Origin: Batkoa obscura
Taxonomy: Eukaryota > Entomophthoromycota > Entomophthoromycetes > Entomophthorales > Batkoaceae
Length of the DNA stretch: 64,000 bases
Reading direction: 5' to 3'
NCBI GenBank assembly: GCA_030770535.1
Contig: JASVEC010000001.1
Span: 2,046,001 to 2,110,000, forward strand
Part shown: positions 10,070 to 22,290 of the stretch, piece by piece
Layout of the letters: every line of letters starts with the position of its first letter
How positions within the stretch are numbered: the first letter of the stretch is position 1
Translations under genes and position numbers: made by a program
Notes under the pieces: model-generated
Told to the model about the DNA's origin: nothing
The model's input: only the letters and a program-made list of their open reading frames with translations
Databases searched by the model: none

Positions 10070-11005
10070 ATGACTAGCTTAGATATTGGTCCAAGGGATG
10101 TATCGATGAGCAAAAAGAAGAGTTATGAGAGGGAACGCGGGTTCCAAAGACCACGTAGTAATTCTTTAGTACTAACATCTTTACCAAATAAAAAGATGGG
10201 ACTAGTTAATCTAAATACCAATAACAAGAATATCAATGAACCTGAAGATTTACTATTACTAGATTTATTATTTAAGTCGATAAGCGATAAAAACTATCAA
10301 ACTATTGACTTTTTGTTGAAAAATTTAAATAATAAACAATATTTAATCAACTCTAGTTATAAAGAATGGGACCAAAGCGAAGTTAAAGCAATGAAAAAGA
10401 TGGGGCCTATGACATTGTTAGCTAAAGCTTGTTATTTAAATGACCTTGGTATAGTTATCCTCTTAAAATCTCGTGGAGCAGACTTAAACTTATTTAATGG
10501 ATTGGCTTTGAGAGTAGCTGTGGACCAAAGGAATTTAGAAATCGTACAATATCTTATTTCCAATGGGATACTATTGCCAAAATTAAACCCAGAGCAGTTC
10601 CAGCATCCATTAACGCTTGCTGTTAAAGAAGGGGATTTGGAGATGATGAATTTATTATTATTAACACCAATTAATAATAAGGAGTGTATTGATAAAACAA
10701 TCTTTGATCATTTATTATTTAATGCTTGTAAAGAGGGACATTATAATATTGTATTAATTGTATTAGAAAAATACCAACAGTTTAATTTCAAGTTAGACTT
10801 TAATCCAAAATTTAAGCCCCTTTATTTAGCTATGGAAAATGGCCATTATCAAATTGTTCGCCTTTTGTTGGATAAAATATTTGATCCAATTTCCTCCCCG
10901 CTATCTTCTTCCCCCTCTTTATCTCCTATTTCTGAAGTAATACAACTTGATGTTGACTTAAAGGAAAAATTAATAGGACCTATAGAGTTCAAATTACCTG
11001 CTTAA
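10070..11005 (+). CDS. ankyrin-repeat protein
   Basis: An intronless 311-aa protein. The first ~75 residues are basic and Ser-rich (KKKSYERERGFQRPRS), and ankyrin-type helices cover about residues 115-270. Recognisable units include GPMTLLAKACYLNDLGIVIL..KSRGADLN, LALRVAVDQRNLEIVQYLIS..GI, PLTLAVKEGDLEMMNLLL, LLFNACKEGHYNIVLIVLEK and PLYLAMENGHYQIVRLLLDK. Ankyrin repeats bind other proteins, and no catalytic domain is attached. The gene ends 61 bp from the stop of the convergent trm7 gene. Confidence 0.8.
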   Translation: MTSLDIGPRDVSMSKKKSYERERGFQRPRSNSLVLTSLPNKKMGLVNLNTNNKNINEPEDLLLLDLLFKSISDKNYQTIDFLLKNLNNKQYLINSSYKEWDQSEVKAMKKMGPMTLLAKACYLNDLGIVILLKSRGADLNLFNGLALRVAVDQRNLEIVQYLISNGILLPKLNPEQFQHPLTLAVKEGDLEMMNLLLLTPINNKECIDKTIFDHLLFNACKEGHYNIVLIVLEKYQQFNFKLDFNPKFKPLYLAMENGHYQIVRLLLDKIFDPISSPLSSSPSLSPISEVIQLDVDLKEKLIGPIEFKLPA

Positions 11006-11066
11006 ATAATAATTTTAATCTTAATCTTTTATATATATTATAAATAAAATTAGTTAGATTGTAAGT

Positions 11067-12322
11067 TTATTGTTTAAAAAAATTATTTCTTTTAAGTTCT
11101 AGAAAGGTTTTATAAGGGGGTTCTATAGGTTTTTGTTGAGGATCTAAAGGTTGGTAGTTGCTGCCATTTTCCTAAATAAAATTAAAAAGTGTGTAAGGAA
11201 ATTAATTAAATACTTACTGGTAGCGGATAGGTCCTATCTGAATCAAATCCATTTCTATCTCCACATGCCACAAATGGTATTGTAACAACATTTTCACCTG
11301 CCATATTATTCGTTTCATCTAAAAATAATATTTAATAATATAAACTAAACAATGAACTTAAAAAAATACCATAACACTCATCCAACAAAGGTAATTGCAT
11401 AGTAGGACAATAATCCTTTGGTATTTTAAAACCACTGCATAAAACAAATCCTTCTAATAAGATATATAATGATTATTAAGTTGATGAAAATATTATAGGC
11501 TAATAAACATACCAATACTTGAATTTCTTGAGGCTCTAGGCTTACAAAGTGTAACATCGGAGAAAAAGATTTTAAGCTTCTTACATAATAATGGGAAGTT
11601 TTTGCCTCTAAACACTTTAGCAATGAAGCTACCACCATCCCTTAGTATATGTATTGTAATATTTAAGGCCTTAATATTATCAACTTGGTCATATAAAGAG
11701 GTTTAAAAAATTTACTGCTAAAACTAATTGTGCTTGAATATATTCGTCCATATCATGCAAATTAAAAACTATAAAATTATTAGCTAATTGTAAAATAAAT
11801 TGAATATTTCTTACCATCTGGTGCGCCATCGCACACAACTAAATCAGCTCTTTGCCCTTTAAATTTATCTAATATTAAAGTGGCTGTTTGCAATTCAGTA
11901 ATATCTCCTTGAATTTCAAGTACATTTGGTAAAGGTGCCTGGTTGTATTAGTAAGTTATATAACTAAATCAAACTTTTATTACCATAGCTTGTAAATCTA
12001 CAGCAATAATTGGGAATGCTTCTTTATCCTCTGTTTCACTAGTTGTTTAATTACTATTATTCAAAATCATGTCGTATAGCTCACCTCATCTTTTTATTTA
12101 ATACTTGACACCATGAACCTGGTGCTGCACATAAATCGACTACTCTTTTGGAATCTTTAATTTCTTAGTTATTTGAATAACTAAATTTATTGTTTCATTA
12201 CCTTTAATAATATCGAATTCCTCATCTATTTGTAACAGTTTAAAAGCGGATCTAGCTCTATATCCCTTCTCTTTTGCTAATCTATAAAATATATCTCTTT
12301 TATCTTTACTTGTTTTACCCAT
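11067..12322 (-). CDS. TRM7: tRNA 2'-O-ribose methyltransferase Trm7/FTSJ1
   Basis: Nine exons (12322-12202, 12154-12085, 12038-11984, 11938-11815, 11768-11716, 11669-11513, 11453-11370, 11318-11218, 11171-11067) encode 289 aa. The start [20 protein letters not shown] and the SAFKL motif (Lys28) match the FtsJ/RrmJ family. The SAM-binding motif is [11 protein letters not shown] (45-55). [15 protein letters not shown] and EGFVLC carry the remaining K-D-K-E catalytic residues. The C-terminus [17 protein letters not shown] is diagnostic for Trm7 rather than the ribosomal Spb1/Mrm2 relatives. The enzyme methylates ribose 32/34 in the anticodon loop of some tRNAs, with Trm732/Trm734 partners. Intron 1 may use either of two acceptors 9 nt apart. 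It shares a 164-bp divergent promoter region with the FHA-only gene at 12487. Confidence 0.93.
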
Positions 12323-12486
12323 TTAATAAAAAATATGAAATTCGAATATTTTATTAAATTATTTGAATTGTTTGTTGATTAATAGAACAACCAATAAAAC
12401 CAATTCTTTATTGAAAGGGATAACTTCGTGTCAAAAAGCAAATTTTGTCATAACCTAATTAAAGTATTCCTCTTTTACTATAAATA

Positions 12487-13218
12487 ATGATTGGTTTAGC
12501 AGGTTATTCTAGTACCGTATCAGCAGAATCAACTGGCAATATGGATAAGTTACCACATATTTTATATAGAGAGAATAGAATACCTAATGTACGTAAAATT
12601 CAACTTGATACTAGTTTCTTAGTTTGGGGATGTTTATATACTCTATGTAATTCAGTGGATGATATGATGTTATCGTTTCCAACTAAAAAAGTAACTTTTG
12701 GTAGATCGGGAAACAACGATTATATGTATTTTTAGGTTTTATCAAAATTTATTAAAATTTTAACAATGGTACTTTTAGTTTTAACGATGAAATGATCAGC
12801 GGTCACCACTTTAAAATAGCTGCTTTTAAAAACGAACATACTAAAAAAGAAGGACTCAATTTCTCAGCTTTTATCAGGGATCAAAGGTAAGGATATTGTA
12901 TATTTTCCTTTGACTTTGTATTGACTTTTCTATAGTAGTAATGGAGTGCTGTTAAACGGTAAAAAACTGAGTAAAAAGGGCTATCAGTTGCTTCGAGAAA
13001 ATGACGTTATACAATTACAACTTAAAGATAATAGTAGATATAGTCCATACAAGTCATTGTGTAAACTAATTTAATTTTTAACCTCATTTTTAATTATTTA
13101 TTTCTTTAGGGTTCATCTTTAAATCAAAGCCTGTGGAAGTAAGTTTATTTTGTCATTTTATCATTTTATCTAATTTTATTAGGATAAAAGTACTATTGAA
13201 GTTCCTGAAGGTTTATAG
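12487..13218 (+). CDS. FHA-only protein resembling the N-terminus of Chk2/Cds1 kinases
   Basis: Five exons (12487-12725, 12779-12886, 12936-13060, 13110-13138, 13183-13218) give 178 aa. Almost the whole protein is one FHA domain: VWGCLYTL, KKVTFGRSGNNDYIF, SGHHFKI (Ser and His of the phosphothreonine pocket), SSNGVLLNGKKL and LRENDVIQLQL. The WG...FGR start and the SSNGVLLNG motif recall checkpoint kinases Chk2/Cds1/Rad53. However, the protein stops 13 codons after the FHA fold (DKSTIEVPEGL) and the next gene is Uba2, so no kinase domain is attached. It could be an adaptor or a remnant of a split kinase; function not established. Confidence 0.75.
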
Positions 13219-13522
13219 TTTAGTGTTTTATTACTCTTTTTGAGGCTTTTATTAATAAAATTTTGAATCAATTTTGAATATTACCACTTAAACAGCTTTT
13301 GTCTGATTTAATATGTTTGACAGTTGATGTATTTTCACTAAATCCAATACGCTAATATTTTAAATTTTTTATATATACGTCCTCGCCAAGCCGTAGTCTG
13401 ATATAATGAATTCTTTGAAAATAGGATTGCTAAATATAAATAAAATAAAATCGTCCAAGTGAAAAAAAATCATAAAATTTAAAAATAAAAAAAGCAAAAA
13501 TAATTTTCAACTTTTAATTATA

Positions 13523-15809
13523 ATGACAAGAGGAACACAAGAGACACCAGCAGGTATCGTAAAAAGCATACAAAATAGTAAAGTACTATTAGTAGGAGCA
13601 GGAGGGATAGGATGTGAAGTGATTAAAAATTTAGTATTAATGAATTTTCCATATATTGAAGTGGTAAATAACCAATACGCTATAATGTCGTAAAACTAAT
13701 GTTCAAAAAATACAGGTGGATCTTGATACTATTGATTATTCTAACTTAAATAGACAATTCTTGTTTCAAAAAAAACATGTGAAACAATCAAAAGCTTTAG
13801 TAATACAGTTTATATTTAGGATTTCAACTTTTTTAAGAATAAATTAGATTGCTGCTAAAGCAGCTCAAGAGTTCAATGCCAATGTAAAAATAGTACCACA
13901 TCACGCTAACATTATGGACGAAAAGTTTGATCTAAATTGGTTCAAAACTTTTAACATAGTTTTTAATGCTTTAGATAACTTGGGTAACTTTTTATTAAAA
14001 ACATCTAGAGAAATAAATATTAATTTTAAAAAAAGAGGCTCGACGATATGTTAATAAGATGTGTTTATTATCTGATACACCACTTATAGAGTCTGGTACG
14101 GCTGGGTACTTTGGCCAATCAACTGTGATTAAAAAGGTAAAAGATATTTCATTTGATTATGTTTTGATTATAGATATATTCTTCAATAACTAATAACTAA
14201 AGTAGAATGTTACTGAATGTTTTGAATGTGTACCAAAAGAAACACCAAAAACATTCCCAGTTTGTACTATTAGATTAACTCCTTCTTTACCTATCCATTG
14301 TATCGTTTGGGCTAAAAGTTATTTATTTAAGTAAGTTTTATAAGTACATCTTTATTCGGCTATTTAATCAATTGTAGTCAACTTTTTGGTGAAGAAGAAG
14401 AAAATTTAGATAATGAGATCAACGATGACAACCGTAATATTATTTCAATCCGATTAAAATAACTCATTTGTTATTATTAGGTACTGAAATCGAAGAGTTA
14501 AAAAAAGAAACTGAAGCTTTAAATGAAATTAAAAGTGCAATGGCAACAGATGACTTTATAAAATTAATGTTTGATAAAGTGTTTACTAATGATATTATTA
14601 AAACCTTACAGTTTGAAGGAATATGGAAAAATAAGACTAAACCAACTCCATTAAAATATGAAACCACTGATGAAAAAGCTTCATCTGTCGAAATTACCAG
14701 CAATGGTACTTTATTCGAAAATAAAAAATTGGAGCTTGAAGAATCTTTTAAGTTATTTAAAGAAAGGTAAATAAATACCTTAAAAATTTAATGCTATAAT
14801 TATTTTTAAGTGCTCGGGCTTTAGCAACTCGTATTCAAAGTATGAAAGAAAGCAACCCTAGCGCCTCAATGTCATTTGATAAAGATGATGATGAAATGTT
14901 AAAATTTGTAACTGGGGCTTCAAACCTAAGAGCTCACATTTTTAATATCCAAACTAAAAGTATTTTTGAGGTTAAAGGTAAAATATATTTAATTCAATAA
15001 AATTTAAATATACTAACCTTATTAGCTATGGCTGGTAATATTATTCCTGCTATTGCTACAACCAATGCAATTATAGCAGGTGTTATGATCACCAGTTCAT
15101 TTAAGATATTAAGATCTCAAATTGAACAGTGCAAAACGGTAAAAGTTTAATTGCACTTTTAATGCTTTGTCTAACTTTGAAAGACATTTTTAGTTTATGG
15201 GAGTAATCGCCCAAAATTACTTTATACTGAATGTTTAGCTCCACCTAAGCCAGATTGTGCTATTTGTTCTAGCGACGTATTTTGTGTCTCATTTGATTTA
15301 TGTAAAAATACTATAAATGATATAATTACTGAATCCCTTAATGGGGCTCAAAAAGCACTAGAGAGAAGTAATGCAGAAATTCTTCCTGAAATAGATTGGG
15401 ATGAAGTTAAAGAGAATTTATCAATAGTAGAAGGATCAAGGTAATTCATATATGTATAATTTTAAATTATTTTACAATCATTTTATTCAATAGAATTTTA
15501 TATGATTTTGACTTGGAAGAAAATTTAGAAGCTACATTATCCTCTTTAAATGTTAACTATAGATCTCAAGTGACAGTTAATTTTGATATAGAGTATTTAA
15601 AACCATTACATTTATACATTGATAAATCGGAAAATGGGAAGATGAGAAGAAAATTAGTTGTAAGAGATGAAGATTTTGATAAACTTGTAATAGTGGATAA
15701 GACGACTAAGAGAGAAAGAGAAAGTTCTACAAGTCCATCTCATAAACGCGTAAATTCAGAACTTAAAAATTTAAGTGTTGATTCTGATGATGATCTTGTT
15801 ATGTTATAA
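13523..15809 (+). CDS. UBA2: SUMO-activating enzyme subunit 2
   Basis: Eleven exons (13523-13663, 13716-13799, 13848-13983, 14036-14136, 14206-14330, 14378-14433, 14481-14766, 14811-14977, 15026-15138, 15184-15440, 15494-15809) encode 593 aa. The adenylation fold has GAGGIG (25-30), [16 protein letters not shown] and NALDN. The catalytic cysteine is Cys174 in TFPVCTIR, and ECFECVP (159/162) with DCAIC form the structural zinc site. A ubiquitin-fold region follows after ~residue 470, then a basic stretch and a final acidic-hydrophobic motif DSDDDLVML that resembles a SUMO-interaction motif. Uba2 with Aos1 activates SUMO in the nucleus and hands it to Ubc9. Exon 10 uses a GAAAG acceptor 10 nt before a more usual TTTTTAG; only the former keeps frame (KTTFLVYG). 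Confidence 0.95.
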
Positions 15810-15914
15810 CTTCATATTGATAGAATATATAAGCTGATTCGCTATTCATTTGGGGAATATAAATAAAATATTTTTAGCTCTGGATAGTCTAATTTAGTCA
15901 ATAATTTTATGAGC

Positions 15915-16021
15915 TATATGGGGGTGTTTTTTTGGTTTCATTATTTTTTCATTTTTTAAGCGCTATTTGAATGGAAAAATTGTTAGTAAAATTCTTAAAC
16001 AAAAAAATACATCCCCATATA
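15915..16021 (+). mobile_element. MITE copy 5
   Basis: A complete copy with TATATGGGGGTGT left and ACATCCCCATATA right ends, the centre AAGCGCTATTTGAATGG, and TA at both borders. It sits in the convergent spacer between UBA2 and the Zn2Cys6 gene. Confidence 0.9.
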
Positions 16022-16202
16022 ATATTAATTATGTAAATTTATATATTTACACTTATATTTAAAAAATTTAATTTAATTTATGTTATAATGTAAAGAAACT
16101 AAAAATAAAATGATCTTGATACTAATTACTTCTTTTAACTATATGTTTATTTATTTATATCAAAATCAAAAACTTACATGTTACATAAATAATATTACAT
16201 TA

Positions 16203-17873
16203 TCAATAATTTGGTTCATAACTCTTCAACTCATTCAAAAGCACCCGATTAATATTAATAATATTTCTAAAAGGGGAGTTTTGTAAAGAATCAAAGTAAA
16301 CTTGACAAGCATCAATTAAGGTTTGAAACTTAGCCGAATGCAATTTCGGCTTATAATAACGTACCATAAATGTAAAGCATTGATTAAACATCGACACTAT
16401 AATATAATTGGTATATTCAGATTCTATCTTAACTCCATTTTCAAGACATTGGGCACAAAGTTCCATCATATGCTCAATTTGAGCGTCAGTTGCTGGCCTT
16501 ATATTGGGCTTCTGTGCTGACTCTGGTAAGAGTGGGTTATAAAACTGGTACGTATTGATAAAAAATAAAAGGAAATATTTCATTTCATTAATACCATATA
16601 TTATTAAAGACCCTTTGCTTCGCATCTTTTCAGGCAAATTGGCGCAAACTTTCATGATTCGCTGTGTTAAAAAATAACCAGTACTATTTATTCTTTCTGC
16701 CATTTGGCGTATCCCTAACTCAGTGCTAAATCCCCCTTCATATGACTCAGAGCACTTTAATTTAAGTGATAGCACTTCATTGATGACTGGATTAAACATA
16801 GAGATCGAATAATTGATGAGTTGAGAAAAGGTATCACTACATTGACCTTTACTTTTATAAAATATCATTCTAGTATGAGTTGGAGGATGAATGTTTATTG
16901 GTATTAATAAAAGGTTTGAAAACGCAATAATGTGTAATAAAGCGTTATATGCGTTTCTTCTCTCAACAAAAAGTCGGTGACTAAATTTTCCAGGATATGG
17001 TAAACCTATGATATGAGATATCCTTAAAGCCATTTTAAATAGTATCGAGGCCCTTCTCTGTACCCACAACACATCAAAAAGCCCATAAAAGAGAATTAAA
17101 AGTGCCTGAAACGTATCCAAACTAAAAATAATTTTACTTGGCTTTAAACACTCTGATATTCGGTATTCAAAATAGCTATAAAGATTATCTCTTAACGGAT
17201 CGCCTTTGGGTATCCATTGTAATCCAGCTGCTATAATCGTCATCTTTAATAGTTTAGACCTTGGTAACTTTCTAAAACTGTTTTTAGTAAATAAAGAAAG
17301 ATGAAGATTGATATGTGTAAAAAATTTCCCAATTGCATTTTGTATAAGGTCATTGATATCTAAAATATTTCCAGTAGGTTGTTCACTTGGCTTTGGCTTA
17401 ACCGCTTTAACTTTCAAAAGCATACCTAATTTCGTAGATAAATACATTAAAAGGTGTAACTCTCTAGTTGGCTTAAATAATGAAGGATATTGTAAAACAG
17501 TCATTAGATTCACTAAAGCAGCTCTTCGAGTAATATTACTAGTAATATCAATTGCGACATTGTTACAGTAATTTAAATTATAATTGATCATTTCGCTTTG
17601 GTTAATGATGCTTTTTGCTTTAGGTCTAGGTTTACTTTCAGTCCTTAAATCAATGACTGAAATGGAATTATTATACACTTTTGGACGATTTCCTTTTTTT
17701 ATAAATTCTCTTTCATATTTACAAACTTGGTTTGGTATTTCTAAACACTGTTTACATGAGGGTAATTGACGACTACATTTAATATGTTTGTCATAACATC
17801 GGTCACATCGTTTATGGGATAATTTTTTAGTATCAATATGATTGTTTTGAAGAATTAAGGGCAATGACACCAT
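16203..17873 (-). CDS. Zn(2)-C6 fungal transcription factor
   Basis: An intronless 556-aa protein. Cysteines 23, 26, 33, 40, 43 and 51 give C-x2-C-x6-C-x6-C-x2-C-x7-C, the binuclear zinc cluster found in fungal regulators (RCDRCYDKHIKC then SCKQC). A basic linker follows (KKGNRPK). The rest is largely helical and fits the fungal-specific 'middle homology' regulatory region: around residues 240-340 it has YFEYRISECLKPSK, LLILFYGLFDVLW and ALRISHIIGLPY. It is a nuclear DNA-binding regulator; targets cannot be told from sequence. The neighbour on its 5' side is a 4.4-kb gene-poor region, so no linked pathway genes suggest a role. Confidence 0.88.
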   Translation of the reverse strand: MVSLPLILQNNHIDTKKLSHKRCDRCYDKHIKCSRQLPSCKQCLEIPNQVCKYEREFIKKGNRPKVYNNSISVIDLRTESKPRPKAKSIINQSEMINYNLNYCNNVAIDITSNITRRAALVNLMTVLQYPSLFKPTRELHLLMYLSTKLGMLLKVKAVKPKPSEQPTGNILDINDLIQNAIGKFFTHINLHLSLFTKNSFRKLPRSKLLKMTIIAAGLQWIPKGDPLRDNLYSYFEYRISECLKPSKIIFSLDTFQALLILFYGLFDVLWVQRRASILFKMALRISHIIGLPYPGKFSHRLFVERRNAYNALLHIIAFSNLLLIPINIHPPTHTRMIFYKSKGQCSDTFSQLINYSISMFNPVINEVLSLKLKCSESYEGGFSTELGIRQMAERINSTGYFLTQRIMKVCANLPEKMRSKGSLIIYGINEMKYFLLFFINTYQFYNPLLPESAQKPNIRPATDAQIEHMMELCAQCLENGVKIESEYTNYIIVSMFNQCFTFMVRYYKPKLHSAKFQTLIDACQVYFDSLQNSPFRNIININRVLLNELKSYEPNY

Positions 17874-19408
17874 AAAATAAAAAGTTAAATTAAACGCTAT
17901 TTATTTATCAATTTAATGAATCAATTCAATATTGAGCATAACAATAGAGTAAAAACTGGTAAATTGACTGTTTAACAAATGGCCTATTTTTAGATTTGGT
18001 TAAAAAGAATAAAAGTAGTCGCATATTATTAAATATTTTTAAATCTTAAACTTCACCTATGAAAGTAAGCTAAAAAATTTGGGGAAATAAGTTGCGTAAG
18101 GAAAGGTGGATGGATTATACCATATTTTTATTAGGTTTTCCCATAAATAACTTGTGCTTTTGGTTAAAAAAATGACAAAGTTACTGGTTATAATATGAAA
18201 AAAAAATTTGTGGTAAAAATACTTCTATATTGTAATTCTATACTCTTACCATTTTTTCCTTATCAAAAAAACAAGTTATTTAAAAACCCAATATTATACT
18301 TTTATATGTAAAGTTATTATTTGGTATATATAATAAATACTCAGATGTCTTATTCTTCTTTATTCTGTATTAAGCTAAAATGGTCACTTTGCAAATTTGC
18401 AGCTTTGAAAACAACAATATTTCTACTTCTTTAACCTGTTGCTCATGAGCTTAAACCTAATAAATATGGTTAAAGCGGCTATTTTAACGTAAAAACTTTT
18501 TCACTTAAAGAATATTATCGTAAAATATACAATCTCATACAAAATCAAATTATAATGCGCTATTTTTTGTATTGTTCTTAGCTCCTTAATTATTAATAAA
18601 AATAAAATTATATTCTTGAAACAAAAAAGCTTATCGTTAATAATAAATTATTTCAAATATTTGATTTTTTAAGTCTTATTGTGATAAGTGTCTGAAAAAT
18701 TATAATTTACTAAACCAACATCAAAATTCACGATTTTTAAATGAAGCTGACCGAAGTTTAATAAAAGTTGCATTTTTCAATAAATAGAATTACTTTTAAA
18801 AATTAAGTGCATAATTTTAGTATCTACATTTAAAATTGTCCTCTAAAAATTGACTTCAATCATAGCGTAAGGTTAATTTACTTTATTCTGTTAATATAGA
18901 AACTATGAGTCCCAGAGTTAATTCTTTAAATTTAATCTGAGGTTTTGATAATTATACCCCTGCCACATCCCCAGCATCTTTGGATACATTATTTTTGAAA
19001 TACCTTCCGTTTGTATAAGAAAATCCTATAACGAGCCTATAATCGTTTATAAAAAAAATGGTCTATAACCCTTAGAGAGCATCTATCTTAAGCTTTTTTA
19101 AAGAAATCAAAAAAAGTTAATGTTAAACGTTATACTTTATTAAAATTTCAAATTATATAATACTTTCATTATATAGCTACTTGTTCTAAGCTATATATAT
19201 TAATCTTTATAATTAAATTATAAATTTACTTAGTCGTAAAACTATATATGCAAATGCCTTTTCTTTTAGTGTTTTATATTATATTTCTGTATTTTAGATT
19301 ATAAAAAAATAGTATAATAAAACCTATGTCTACATATTAACTATCCAGTTAAAATCTGAAAGGAAATTTATAAATTTATCAAATTCCAGACTCCATTTCT
19401 ACTATAAC

Positions 19409-19513
19409 ATATGGGAGTGTCTTTTTTGTTCATCACTTTTTTCATCTTTTAAGCGCTATTTGAGCGGAAAATTTGTCATTAAAATTCTTAAACACAAAAA
19501 TACATCCCTATAT
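19409..19513 (+). mobile_element. MITE copy 6
   Basis: Left end ATATGGGAGTGT, right end ACATCCCTATAT, centre AAGCGCTATTTGAGCGG. Complete, but with diverged TIRs. Confidence 0.85.
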
Positions 19514-19699
19514 ACTTTAAAATGGCTTTGAAATTTGAATATTTATCAGAAGTCTTACTACAGATAAAACCTTCAAGCTCGTAAATTCATCAGAGGTACT
19601 TAACTTACTCTTTTAAGCAGATGTCTGCTTAAATTTACTAATAAAACTATTAAATATAACCAACCATATTGTTTCACTTTATAACCAAGGTACTTACTT

Positions 19700-21072
19700 T
19701 AATAGATGTCACGATTATCAAGATAACCCTGTTAATGGAAATGAATCATTGATAAGGCATTTAGATATAAATGATAAGAATATTAGCAATTTAAATTTTT
19801 GTCCAAATGTAGTATCGAAATGTTATCTGAAGATAGGGGATAGTAAGGATAATGTAAGTAATGATAAAAGCGATAGTAGTAACGATACTATCATTATTGA
19901 TAACAGTAGTAGCATTTTATATAATAATGGCCTTACTAATAATGATAATAATGAGATGAGATTAATAGCATTTAGATTTTGATAACGTCAATGGCAACAT
20001 TAAGTTAAAATTTAGAATAACTTGTTTAAAGAAAATGAAAATACGTCACAAACATTATAAACAAACATTAAGTTTATCTAGAGATAATTAAACTCAAGTT
20101 AAAGTGTTTATTATAGCAGATTTGGATTAATTATTGTATACGTTATTATTTGAATTAAAATGATTTAACTATTAAGAGTTTATTTCAGTGGAAATTTGTA
20201 TATCAACGAAATAGAAACGATTAAGATGTATTTTATAAATATACAGTAATAGATCCAAGAGGAATTAAGTTGGATAGTAACATTATTGATATCAATCCAG
20301 TTTAAATTTCGTTTTAATTTAGAATTAAATGTAGAAGGCTATTTTATTTTCGATATTCGATGCTTTGGAGACACAAAGCAATTAAAGAGTAGAGCATTCT
20401 TATATAATTATAGTAAAATTATTAAGGTCAATAACTAAAATAGAATAACTCAGGCTAGATTACTATTATTCTTAAAAAATTCATAATTTTAACTTAGATT
20501 TTAAACCAACTATCACTTTTAAGCTTGTATACCTTGAAGAAAATACATGTCTATAAATTATCACTAGAACTTTCACTTGCAGTTTGTTTGCTATCATATA
20601 TTTAAAATTTGACATCAATCAACTACTTAATGATTTTAATTTAGCTGTGGCTACTTATTATGAAAAGCATAATATTATCAAACATGGATTCATAAACAAA
20701 ATTAAAATCTATACTTATTTTATTATATTTAAATGTTCTATTATTTCTTGTTCCCTTTCACTAATCTTGAGGTCCTGAAAGTTGAAATTTCAAATTGACA
20801 AATGTAGATACACCTTAGGATGTCAAAAATAGGAAATTTCAAGTTTATAAGTTTGAATAGAATGTTCAGATATAAAATTGATACCTTATCGCTACTTATT
20901 AATTATGGTACTACTTACATGGCCAAAGCTGTCCTTAATGAAATTGATAAGATCTTCATATTGGATTGAAGCAATAAGTAACAAATTATTTGCTAATGAA
21001 CTTAACCTTATAATTAATTTTTTTATTTTATCAATTATATTAATTATTAATTTAAATTTAATGTTTTCTTAA
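19700..21072 (+). pseudogene. unidentified coding-like relic
   Basis: Several frames on the plus strand read like protein but are separated by stops and shifts: 19749-19982 (Asp/Asn/Ser-rich), a piece near 20330 reading EGYFIFDIRCFGDTKQLKSR, 20584-20778 (FNLAVATYYEKHNIIKHGF) and a piece near 20860 (LLINYGTTYMAKAVLNEIDK). I recognise no family. It may be a decayed host gene or the remains of a larger insertion. Confidence 0.3.
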
Positions 21073-21608
21073 AACGTTTCTAAGGTAGCGTTTTTTATGA
21101 CAAAAAGAGACGATTTGACTATCTAATACTGACAACATTTAAAGGAAACGTGTAAGGCTATTTAAAATAGAGGTTCTAGTGTTAAAGTAGCCCTCAACAA
21201 AGATTTTTTTGTCTTTTTACATCTGGATAAAGCAAATGAGGAAAGTGATAATTACTGTCTCTTGAAAGCCTTCTATTTGGAGATATATGTTTAGGTAGAG
21301 TTAAGGCCAGGTTATAAATTATTAATAATTTTATGATATTGTCTATGAATAATCCAAGTGACTAAAGCAATCACAAATGATAAGAAAAAACCAGGGCATA
21401 GGAGAAGGAGATCTGGCAACAAAGTAAGGTCATTGTTTCAAATAACGGTGGTTAAGTCAGTAAAGACATATAAAGGCCAAGTTTGGTTCTAAACTATTTT
21501 TAGTATTATTTTTTGGCTAAATTGTTGCATTTTATATAAATAGTATAGGTTTTAAATGATTATGTTTAATATATAAAGTTGATGATTTTTTATAATGATT
21601 AGGATAAT

Positions 21609-21713
21609 AAATGAGGGTGTTTCTTTTGGTTTCATTATTTTTTCTATTTTTAAGCGTTATTTCAGCGGAAAGATTGTTAGTAAAATTCTTTATAAAAAAA
21701 TATATCCCCAAAT
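21609..21713 (+). mobile_element. MITE copy 7
   Basis: Left end AATGAGGGTGT, right end ATATCCCCAAAT, centre AAGCGTTATTTCAGCGG. A short frame running through it (MRVFLLVSLFFLFL) is a by-product of the element and not a gene. Confidence 0.85.
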
Positions 21714-22290
21714 GTAAAATTACTGAATCAATAAAGTTGAAAAAATCTTCTTGTTTATTTAAATTCTTTTATTCTATTATATTTTATACTTATTAGTATG
21801 ATTAGGCGTTTTAATATTTAAATGAAGCTTTTTTCATGAAATATAGTATAAAGTTAATTAAAATAACTTCAAGGTTATAAATATCAAAAATTAGGCTATT
21901 TAATTCATTACATCCTTTCACTAACATACTGTTGTCAGGAAACGTATTAATACATTTTTTTAAATTGGGGTTAGCCTAAATTCATGCCATATAACTAGTT
22001 TCAACTAATCAAATGAGCCTTAAAAAGATATTAAATCAAGTTGATTAGTTGCAGCTCTTTTGGCATGACTCAAGTTAAAATTTTAAGACAAAAAAATCGC
22101 TCAACAATGTGTTTATAATGTTTTAAGGAATAATCGTTCAACATACCTCATTAATAATTCCAAAAACTTCTAAAATTACTAAATTAAAATCCAAATAATT
22201 TAATAAAAATTCTCACAGCAAAATTCATAAGCAGCAAACTACCTTTAATAAATGCAGAAAAGAAATATAATAAAGAAAAAGTAGAATAAT

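Larger units (their letters stand above)
17874..22290. other. 4.4-kb gene-poor region
   Basis: No intact gene was recognised. It contains MITE copies 6 and 7 and a coding-like but interrupted region at ~19.7-21.1 kb. The rest is AT-rich sequence without visible structure. Confidence 0.55.

Noticed and set aside
14464-14703. 79-codon minus-strand frame in UBA2
   Set aside because: Lies opposite UBA2 exon 7, whose reading frame matches the family.
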